Assembly (NCBI GenBank): GCA_017506865.1
Contig: JAFCMP010000124.1
Span: forward strand, 434,001 to 498,000
Length of the DNA stretch: 64,000 nucleotides
Direction: 5' to 3'
Source: Tribonema minus
Taxonomy: Eukaryota > Sar > Xanthophyceae > Tribonematales > Tribonemataceae
Under the pieces are notes generated by a model that saw only the letters and a program-made list of their open reading frames with translations, was not told the DNA's origin and did not search any database. The position numbers were made by a program, and so were the translations under genes. Shown piece by piece: positions 55,696-64,000 of the stretch (the first letter of the stretch is position 1; each line of letters begins with the position of its first letter).

Positions 55696-58600
55696 ATGCT
55701 GCAGACGTTGCTGCGGCGCCTGTCAGAAGGAGGGGGAGTCATCGCTGGGGATGGCCCTCTGTCCACCTCGCTCACCCTCTACCTCATGCAAATCATCGTC
55801 ATCATGACGTGCTGCCAGGTAAGCAGCTGCATACAGCACTGCTGCTGCAATCCCAGTATGCATTGACGCATCGCGAATGACCATTTCATTGTGTGAACCA
55901 TCATTTGACACGCTCGAGGCCTCTAGGAGTGTTGTGTTCTTTGTGGACAGAGCGAACTCATCTTCTAGCGATGCTGAAATGGCAAGTTGTCTGTATTTTG
56001 ATGGGTAGAGAATGCTACCTCAAACGGTTTTGCATTAATGGTCCTTTCCCGAGCACGCCTCTGCCGCTGAATACTACGCGCCGTCGTACACTCTTAGTAG
56101 TTGACACAGGCCCTGCCTTTCTGTTCCGGCACCAATGTTTTCATTTGATCCCTTTTCTTTTCAATTCTGCCGCTGCCACCCTTCTTCTACAGTTACTTGG
56201 AATGGTGCTGGTGCGGTTCAACCAGCCCAGGGTCATTGCTGAGGTGAGAACATGTCAAAAGCAGCACTGCACTGCACGTACATAGAACCCAATGCGCCAC
56301 ACCTGTTCAGCTTCTTGTGCACATCAGTCATTTGCGGTATGAAGCTGGCGAGCGGTCACTGACCCTGTCCACCACATGTACAGAATCTAAAGCCAGCAGC
56401 TTGTGCCATGCTTTGGCCGTCCCATGCGGAGAATGTATGGCACGTCAGCATCGCTCGCCTACATAACTCAATCCTAACTCAAATTCTAACCCTAACCCGA
56501 ATCCTACATTCACCCTAGCCAGGGCAGTGATAGGGGCAGAGGCAGCCAATGCTGGCGCATTGGTTGCATAACCGCTCCCGTCCTGAGAGTGCTCTCTGGC
56601 GCTCGTGACAGGCTTGCCCATGCACTGGCATCTCATCGGTCGTCGCACCGTTTCTGGCCACTTGAAGTCTTTGCGTCGCACAGCGCAATTTTATTGCAAT
56701 GACCGCCCTTTGATGACATACGAAACACTAAGAAAATTTACCTAGTCGCGCATGCTTCACTTTCATCAGCGCGCGCCATGTGCTGACAACACACCTGCTT
56801 ATTAACGCGCGCCACGTGCTACATGAAACGGTGGCACTGTTTGACTCGTGGCCAGTCGCTGCAGCAGCGGTAACCGCGGCAACTGGTGGAGGGCATCGGC
56901 GGCTAATCACACCTTGTCACCCAGAGCTCTACGATCTTTTGATTCGTTTCCATGAACTCTGCCTTGCCATTTTCCGCATTGCGCGCTGATGCCATCCAGG
57001 TGATTGGCGGGATCCTATTGGGCCCGTCCTTCCTGGGCCGCATCCCCGGCTTCACGGACACGCTGTTCCCCCCGGACAGCATCAACGCGCTGGAGTTGAC
57101 GGCGTCACTGGGCCTCATCTTGTGGGTGACTCTCCCATTGCGTGTGTGTTGTGCCGAGGTTCAGCGCGTGCTGCTGTCTTTGATCCTGACCCTAATTCCT
57201 GTGAGAACAGCCCGCATGTTGAAAACATGTGACTTGTGTGTGTGGCGGACAGCATCGACGCGCTGGAGTTGACGGCGTCGCTGGGCCTCATCTTGTGGGC
57301 GACTCTCCCTTCATGCGTCGTCTCGTTGCGTGTCTTGTGCTGAGGTTTAGCGCGGGCTGCCATCCCCTAACCCTAACCCTAATTCCTGTGAGAAAAGCCC
57401 GCACACTGAAAGCACGTGACTTGTGTGTTTTGGGTTTTTGCAGAAGACCAGCGCTCTCAGTCGTGCTTCCTGTTCCTGTGAGGCACGTCACCATGAGAAT
57501 TGTGGGATCCAGGCAGGCGGCTTGTCTAGAACTGCAACTTGAACTTGAAGTCAGGCGCCTATATACATGAAAATGTGCGCCTGCACGCGCATGACAACCG
57601 CAAAGCAGTGGTCTGCTGCTGAGCCACCTGATGAGCTGCACACTGCGGGGCAGTGCAGCCACCAGCGAGCAAGTTGAGGCGACTCGGCGATGCTAATGCC
57701 CCTATCCATCTCTCTCTGTCTACATCTTTCCCATTCATGCAATTGCTGCAGTGGCTGTGCAACGCTGAACCGTCATTCCCCTCTCCCTCCCGCGTGTGTT
57801 GTGTTCAGCTTCTTGTTCATAGTCGGGCTGGAGCTGGACCCGAGGCTGCTGAAGGACAATGCGAAGCGGTCGCTGATGATCTCGGTGGGGGGGCAGGGGC
57901 TCACGTGGGTGTTTGGAGTGCTGCTGGCGCTGCTGCTGTACAACACCATGAAGGGAGACAGCGCGAGCTTTGCCACTTTTGTGGTGAGTGGTGACTGCGC
58001 AGTGGGGCATTCATAGAATCAATTTACAGGTGACATGTACTGACTCCACTCATCTGTACAACACCATGCGGGGGGGCAGGGCGAGCTTTGCCACTTTTGT
58101 GGTGAGTGGTGACCGCGCAGGGGGCTCAGTGATGTTGCATTCATTCACTGCATAGATGGATGAATGAATTCCATTCACATCGCGTACAAGGAATGATTGT
58201 GGTGATTGGTGACCGCGCAGGGGCCGTTCAGTGACACTGCATTCATTCATTTTACAGGTAAATGAATGAATTCCATTCGCGTCGTGTTAAGTAGTGAGCG
58301 TGGTGAGTGGTGACCGCGCAGGGGGCTTGGTGATGCTGCACTCATTCATTTCATAGGTGAATGAATGAATGAAGCTATTTGCGTCATGTACAAGTAATGA
58401 TTGTGGTGAATGGTGACTGCGCAGGAGGCATTCATTGTTGCTGCATTCATTCATTGTACAGGTGCATGAATCAAATCCGATTCACATCGAATTGAAGTAA
58501 TAAGTGGGGTGAATTGAGGCTGCGCAGGGGGCAGTCAGCAACACTGCATTCATTCATTTCATGGAAGAATATCGGCACATCGCATACAAGTGATGAGTGT

Positions 58601-61600
58601 GCAGCCATTCATCACCAGGGTTGAGTGCGTCACTTTGAAGTTATTCAAGACAGTGATGTGATCTGGCGATTTGAGAGCTGCTGACGCTGCTGCTGCAGAA
58701 GAACCTTGAGAGTCTAATTGCGTCGTTCGCCCGTTCCCATTCAGCAACTTAACATGGGCAATCAGTTGCATGGGGTGGGTGCCATCAGTCCTGTCTGCTC
58801 TGGTCACCTTTATACTTGAAGTGTATTTTCTTGGAGCATACACATGAGCGCTATCAGTAACTGCCACAGCGGACTTGAGCACTGCTGCCACCGTGCAGTG
58901 CAATATGGCGTTACTGCAAGCTGAAAGACTTCTTTCCCATTTCAAGTTGGGTTCGTGTCCAAGGAGCATTGTTCATATGTGTACACTATATCTACCTTGG
59001 TGTACTACTCACAAGTCATATGAGTACTGCAGAAGCATTGACGACACAAGCGACAAGGTAATGGTGGCTTGAGGCAGTCGCAGTGCTAGGGTTAGGGATA
59101 ACCTAACCCGAAACCTCTGCACTAGCTTCTGCACAACAATGTCATGGTTTCTTACCACTTACCTCGGTGGGGGTTGGGTGTATGCCTGATGGCATCAATG
59201 CCCTGGATCGGGGGCTTGCCCGGTGATGTTCTGAACAAGCAGGGTAAGTATGTATCTTAGAAGGAAAAACATCAATCTAGAAAACGAACCAAGACTAAAC
59301 GAGCACAATCTTCGGATATTGAGACTATTCTGGAGCATGAAGTGGTGTCCTGGAAAGCTTTTTTTTTTTTCCACTGCTGCACAGCAGTTTTTAGAGAGTT
59401 GGTACAGAGCGCTCACACCGCTGCGGCTGCTACACGAACATCACGCAGGCGCTGAATGCCCCATGGCTTTGCTGGCATGAGCATGGCTTGATTTCAGGGG
59501 TCATACAAACCCTATAGTCAGGTTTACCCTACGATTAGGGTTAGGGTGAGGTCAAGGTGGGGGTTGCATTGCTCCTTGGATCAGCGCCTGCGGACGCTTG
59601 ATTCTTCTGTTGCGCCATGTTGAAGTATGATCATCTTCACGTTGTCCCCGCGTCGAGTTCTACTGCATCAGATGGCCGTTAGCATGCAGTGGCAAGTTAT
59701 GTCTGATCTTGAGCTTCGCTTCATTCTGACCGTGTTGGTTATGTCGCTCTGCGCCTTTATCCGCTTTTGTCTGTTGCGCGTGCAACAGCTGTTCATGGGG
59801 GTCGTCATGTCCGCTTTATTCTGACCGTGTCTGCGGCATCGCTCTGCGCTTTCTCCCTGCGCCTGTTGCGCGTGCAACAGCCGTGCATGGGGGTCGCCGT
59901 GTCCGCTTATACTCTGACTGTCGCTCCGCGCTTTTCTTCCTGTCTTTGTTATGTGTGTAACAGCTGATCATCGGGATTGCCGTGTCCGCTTTATTCTGAC
60001 TGTCGCTCCGCGCTTTTCCCCCTGTGTGTCTGTTGCGCGTGTAACAGCTGATAATGGGGGTCGCCATGTCCGCTTTACTCTGACTGTCAGGCCCTGCTCT
60101 TATCCCCTTCGTCTGTGCGTGTAACAGCTGTTCACATGTCCGCTCTATTCTGTCCGTGTCTGTGCTAAGTATTCTCTGCGCGCTTTTCTCCCAATGTCTG
60201 TTGTGCGTGTAACAGCTGTTTATGGGGGTCGCCATGTCCCTCACGGCGTTTCCCGTGCTGTCGCGCATTCTCACGGAGGGGCGCCTGCTGGGAACGACTG
60301 TGGGCATCACTACCATTGGATCTGCAGGTGCGATACTTCTTTGAAGTATTAGTTAAGCTTGAGCACTAGAGTTAGGATAGGATCAGAGCTTAGGGCTAGA
60401 GACAGGAAGAGGGTTAGAGGTAGTAGGGTCAGGGATTCAATGCCTGACAGAAAGGCGGCTGCGGGGGGTAGGGTTGGGGTGAGTGCTATTGTAATGACTG
60501 TGGGCATCACCACCATCGGATCTGCAGGTGCGATGTTAGTCAAACATGAGGACTGGGGTAAGAGTGAGCATAGGAGCTTAGGGCTAGAGACAGGAAGAGG
60601 GTTCGAGGTAGGGTCGGGGGATCCAGTGCCTCACAGAAGGGCGGCTGCGGGGGGTAGGGTTAGGGTGAGTGCCAGCGTAATGATACTAGGTTAAGAGTGG
60701 GATAAGGGTTTAGGGCAAGTGATGGGAAGGGGTTAGGGGGCAGGGTCAGAGACCCACCTCCTGACAGAGGGGGGGGGGTGTCGCGGGTGGGGTTAGGGTT
60801 GGTGTCACTGTTAGCCATCGGATCTGCAGGTGCGATGCTTGTCAAACATGAGACCCAAGCAGACACAATACTCTTTGCGGCTAGTGCATATGTTGCTAGA
60901 AAGGCTAGTGCATATATATGTTGCTAGACGATTTGATCATTTAGATTAGGGTTAGGGTTAGGGTTAGGTTTAACCCTAACCCAGGCAGCAAAACATCAAG
61001 AGCCACGTCAGTGCCCAACGTGGGCATCACCACCGTCGGATCTGCAGGTGCGGCCCCCGTCAAACATGAGGAATAGGGTTAGGGCTAGGGTAAGGACTAG
61101 GGCTAGACAGGGAGAGGGTTAAGGGTACAGTAGGCTCAGGGATCCACTGCCTGACTTGCCTACGACACCGTGTAACCGTGTACGCTGCTGACAGCCTTTG
61201 ACGATGCTGGCGCCTCGCACCAGTGCCTGACCCTGACCCTACTTATCTGCTGTACCGCATGCCGTCTGTCTGCCCTGCGCAGCCTTCGTCGACCTGGTGG
61301 GCCTGGTCCATGCTGATCCCGAACCCTACTTGCCTACTAAACTGGTACCTCGCACCAGTGCCTGACCCTAACCCTACTTACCTACACCACCGTGTCAACG
61401 CCCCTGTGCCCTATTGCGCGCAGCCTCTGATGACCTGGTCGCCAACCCTACTTGCAAAACTGTAACCGTCTGCGCCCAGCCCTCGACGACCTGGTTACCT
61501 GGTCCATGCTCGCGCTCGTCCTCTCCATCGTCCATGCCGGCCAGCCGCAGCCGGCGCTATACGTCTTCCTACTTATGCCTAACCCTAACCTACTTACCTA

Positions 61601-63970
61601 CATCACCGAGTAAACTGCCTGTGTCCACGCCGGCCAGCCGCACCTGTGCCTAACCCCTAACCCTAATGTGTACCCCCCTGCTTACTGCATGCCCTGGTGC
61701 GCGCAGCCTTCGACGACCTGGTTGCCTGGTCCATGCTTGCGCTCGTCCTGTCCATAGTCCACGCGGGTCAGCCGCAGCAGGCGCTGTACGTCTTCCTGAC
61801 GATGGTCGCCTTCGTCATCGTCATGCTCACCGCGGGGCGCAAGGCAGCGGCGTACCTCGTGCGCCGCTTCGGCGCCAACGACAACGTCTCGCTCGGCGTC
61901 GTCTTCTGCATCTTCGTCACGGTGCTGCTGAACGGCTGGTTCACGCAGATCATAGGGGTGGACGCGATCTTCGGCGCGTTCGTCACGGGCCTCGCGATGC
62001 CCAAGGACGGCAAGCTCGCCATCACAATTACGGAGAAGCTCGAGTCGTTCGTCACGGTGAGTGAAGTTGAATCTAACAGGAGCAGGTAGGGTCGGGGTTA
62101 GGGACTAGGGTTAGGATTAGGATTAGGGTTTGGGTCAGCTTGCGTGCCCTATCCTGCAGTCCCTGCAATGCACACAGGGTTATCGCCTAGGCTCAAAGTT
62201 AGCGTGAGGGTTAGCACAAGGCTTGGGCAAGCGCTACGGGTATGTATCGCGGTGGGTCATGAGGCCGTGAGGTTGCTGCGAAAAGGCACGCACGGCATGA
62301 AGCGCACCTAACCCTTACCCTGGTTGGGAATAGGGTGGGGGTCAAAGCTAGGCCAGCACGCGTGCTTCCGCGCTCGTTAGGGTGAGGGTTAGGGCTAGCC
62401 ACCGCCGTGCACCAGGCCAGCGCACGCAGCTCCTGCGGCTTTTAGTAAGGGCTGGCGCTAGGGCTAGAGTTAGGTAGGTCATGTTCTCGCGCTCGCTGCC
62501 ACTGCCGCGCGCATTGCAGCCATGTTGGCTTCAACACGTGCAAACCATAACTGATCAACAACTATGAACACACACCAATCCCCGTCGCAGGTGCTGCTGC
62601 TACCGATCTTCTTCGCCAAGAGCGGTCTCAAGACGGATTTTGGGGCACTCAGCAATAGACAGGACTGGTGTTTGCTTGAATATGTGTAAACCAACAACTG
62701 ATCAACAACTCTGAACACACACCAACCCCTGTCGCAGGTGCTGCTGCTGCCGATCTTCTTCGCCAAGAGCGGTCTCAAGACGGACTTCGGGGCGCTCAGC
62801 AATGGAAAGGACTGGGGCTACGCGGCGCTGGTGATCCTGGGGGCGTGCACGGGGAAGATCGTCGGCTGCGGCACCGCGGCCAAGCTCTCGGGTCTCGGGT
62901 GAGTAGACTCAGACTGAGACTCGGACTTGTTTATCGGATGGATACTCACATCCACTGAATCGTAGTCCTAAGGGCGTTCACGGGGAAGATTGTTGGCTGC
63001 GGCACCGCGGCCAAGCTCTCGGGGCTTGGGCGAGTGGATTCAGAATGAGACTCGGACTTGTTTATCGGATCGAGACTCACAATCACTGAACCGTGATCGT
63101 CGGTTGCGGCACCGCGGCCAAGCTCTGGGGGCTCGGGTAAGTGGCGCATCAGATTGAGACTCAGACTTGTTTATTTGATCAAGACTTGCACTCATTGAAT
63201 GGCGATCCTGGGGGCGTGCTCGGCTGCGGCACGGCGGCCAAGCTCTCGGGGCTCGGGTGAGTGGACTCAGAATAAGACTCAGACTAGTTTTATCAGATCG
63301 AGACTCACATTCACTGAATCGTGATCCTGGGGGCGTGCACGGGGATTCATTGGCTGCGGCACTGCGGTCAATCTCTCGGGTCTCGTGTGAGTGGCATTGG
63401 ATCGAGACTCGCACTCGTCGGATGGAGACTCACATGCATCAGATCAAGACTCACAATCATCACATCGAGACCCACATTCACCTTGCATTAGGTTAAGACT
63501 TGCGCTCATCAGATGGAGACTTGTAAGTAAACGTCTATTTGAATCAAGACTCGCGTGCATCGGGTTGAGATTCACATTCACGTGGCATCAGATCGAGACC
63601 GACGTGCCCCCCTATGCCTGAAACAGCGCAATAATTATCTACTGGCAGTCAACAAGGTGTACGTGTTTCCTACACATTTCTGGGTTTATCTCGCTTCACA
63701 GTGCTGACCGGTGCCCCCTATTGCACGCTGTGTGCTAAGCCCTGCCAGCTTCACTTCTGAGTCTGTCTGGCTGAACAATGCTGATCCCCTCATGCCTGAA
63801 ACAGCACAATGATCACCTACTGTCAGTCAGCAAGGTGTATGTATGTGTTTCTTACACATTGCGTGCGCACTTGCTTTGCTGAGCACTGCAGCAAGAGGGA
63901 GTCACTGTGCGTGGGGGTGCTCATGAACACGCGCGGCCTCGTGGAGCTCATCATCCTGAACGCCGGCCTG
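55696..63970 (+). CDS. CPA2/CHX-type monovalent cation:proton antiporter (3' end outside window)
   Basis: Exons 55696-55818, 56193-56243, 57000-57121, 57809-57983, 60216-60327, 61707-62056, 62738-62898, 63892-63970 (then a GTGAGC donor at 63971). Phases fit; 391 residues are seen. Family landmarks in order: RFNQPRVIAEVIGGILLGPS, LFPPDSINALELTASLGLIF, FLFIVGLELDPRLLK, LFMGVAMSLTAFPVLSRILT, AFDDLVAWSM (ion-binding D197-D198), IGVDAIFGAFVTGLAMPKDG, LLLPIFFAKSGLKTDF and VGVLMNTRGLVELIILNAGL. These proteins exchange K+ or Na+ for H+ across internal or plasma membranes through ~12 helices. The DD pair is like bacterial CPA2 members, whereas plant CHX proteins usually have ND. The first ATG is at 55696; the frame is open a little upstream. 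Nearly every intron holds echoes. Confidence 0.93.
56824..56957 (-). repeat. R2 dispersed repeat copy
   Basis: Inverted R2 (GAAACGGTGGCACTGTTTGA, GGTAACCGCGGCAACTGGTG, AGAGCTCTACGATCTTTTGA, TTCGTTTCCAT). It ends 42 bases before the exon 3 acceptor of the antiporter gene and is antisense to it. Confidence 0.88.
57240..57305 (+). repeat. Antiporter exon 3 donor echo
   Basis: GACAGCATCGACGCGCTGGA GTTGACGGCGTCGCTGGGCC TCATCTTGTGGGCGACT copies the exon 3 end (true donor 57121/57122), with the preceding CTTGTGTGTGTGGCG intron text. Confidence 0.95.
57975..58590 (+). repeat. Antiporter exon 4 donor echo array (~102-bp period)
   Basis: GTGGTGAGTGGTGAC.GCGCA recurs at 57981, 58099, 58199, 58300, 58403 and (decayed) ~58505. 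Each is followed by CATTCATTCA..CAGGT and GAATGAATTCCATTC. The first is the true donor; the second still carries ~50 exon bases. Confidence 0.96.
59785..60215 (+). repeat. Antiporter exon 5 acceptor echo array (~85-bp period)
   Basis: GCGTG.AACAG|CTG.T.ATGG GGGTCGCC.TGTCC and GCTTTATTCTGACTGTC recur with AGs near 59788, 59879, 59964, 60049 and 60127, before the true acceptor at 60215/60216. Confidence 0.95.
60300..61075 (+). repeat. Antiporter exon 5 donor echoes with TTAGGG DNA
   Basis: GTGGGCATCACCACCATCGG ATCTGCAG|GTGCGAT and TCAAACATGAGG recur at ~60499, ~60817 (short) and ~61020, after the true donor at 60327/60328. Degenerate TTAGGG text (GCTTAGGGCTAGAGACAGGA) is part of the repeated unit. 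Confidence 0.93.
60945..60982. repeat. Head-to-head telomere-like junction
   Basis: Four TTAGGG units run directly into TTTAACCCTAACCC, so G-rich and C-rich telomere repeats meet in inverted orientation in antiporter intron 5. Confidence 0.93.
61260..61640 (+). repeat. Antiporter exon 6 acceptor echoes
   Basis: GCGCAGCC.TCGACGACCTGG and GCCTGGTCCATGCT.. recur near 61277, 61419 and 61478. The 61478 copy runs ~85 bases into exon sequence (to TACGTCTTCCT) before turning into CCTAACCCTAACC. True acceptor at 61706/61707. Confidence 0.94.
62530..62665 (+). repeat. Antiporter exon 7 acceptor echo (~148-bp unit)
   Basis: ACTGATCAACAACT.TGAACA, CACACCAA.CCC.GTCGCAG|GTGCTGCTGCT and ~70 exon bases appear once before the true acceptor at 62737/62738. 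Confidence 0.95.
62940..63480 (+). repeat. Antiporter exon 7 donor echoes
   Basis: GGGAAGAT.GT.GGCTGCGGCA CCGCGGCCAAGCTCTCGGG, CTCGGGTGAGTGGA and GAGACTC..ACTTGTTTATCGGATC recur near 62985, 63095, 63225 and 63345, after the true donor at 62898/62899. Beyond these, GATCGAGACTCACATTCA units continue to ~63600. Confidence 0.93.
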
Positions 63971-64000
63971 GTGAGCGCTGTTGCAGTTCTTTGATTGGAA

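Noticed and set aside
1..64000. CRISPR arrays, bacterial operons, prophage
   Set aside because: Spliceosomal introns with matching phases run throughout; regular repeats are splice-junction echoes, not CRISPR.
1..64000. tRNA or rRNA genes
   Set aside because: No cloverleaf with A/B boxes or rRNA core sequence was recognised by eye; a covariance search would be needed to exclude a tRNA.

Overview
The window is nuclear DNA of a GC-rich, intron-rich, single-celled eukaryotic alga. Six genes can be recognised, and their exons join with matching reading phases at about 40 splice junctions. Three observations point to a flagellated alga with a complex (secondary, red-type) plastid: an IFT20 gene (cilia or flagella), a kinase whose N-terminus is a signal peptide ending in an ASA-F site followed by a Ser/Arg-rich transit-like stretch, and TTAGGG-type telomere-like DNA scattered through the introns. 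About one intron in eight starts with GC instead of GT. A haptophyte fits best, but a stramenopile is not excluded. This is inference, not proof.

Layout. 1-1579: nothing supportable. 1580-4998 (-): secreted or ER-targeted 2OG-Fe(II) dioxygenase, 3 exons. 5370-14736 (+): ankyrin-repeat protein, 7 exons, head-to-head with the dioxygenase. 14737-16745: repeat-rich intergenic DNA. 16746-21852 (-): unrecognised helical/low-complexity protein, 5 exons. 22538-25766 (-): IFT20, 2 exons. 27114-40904 (+): monodehydroascorbate-reductase-like flavoprotein with a C-terminal EF-hand-like extension, 13 exons. 40905-42306: noncoding, with a perfect 21-bp hairpin and a long dispersed repeat. 42307-44187 (-): compact unrecognised membrane/coiled-coil gene, with a second ORF in the same frame just beyond its UGA. 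45688-55117 (-): fructosamine-3-kinase family protein with a plastid-type presequence, 9 exons. 55696 to beyond the right edge (+): CPA2/CHX-type monovalent cation/proton antiporter, 8 exons seen.

The most striking feature is the intron architecture. At most exon-intron junctions the last or first ~20-90 bases of the exon, together with the adjoining intron bases, are repeated one to six times inside the intron as decaying tandem copies, called 'echoes' here. Donor-side echoes fill the 5' part of an intron and acceptor-side echoes fill the 3' part. Many introns also hold degenerate TTAGGG repeats near the donor and CCCTAA repeats near the acceptor, and one intron has a head-to-head TTAGGG/CCCTAA junction. 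Two dispersed repeat families (R1 with a conserved hairpin, R2 of ~130 bp) are also present. The genes do not form a pathway. The dioxygenase, MDHAR-like protein, fructosamine kinase and antiporter are unrelated housekeeping or metabolic functions. Three adjacent pairs are divergently arranged (4998/5370, 25766/27114, 55117/55696).
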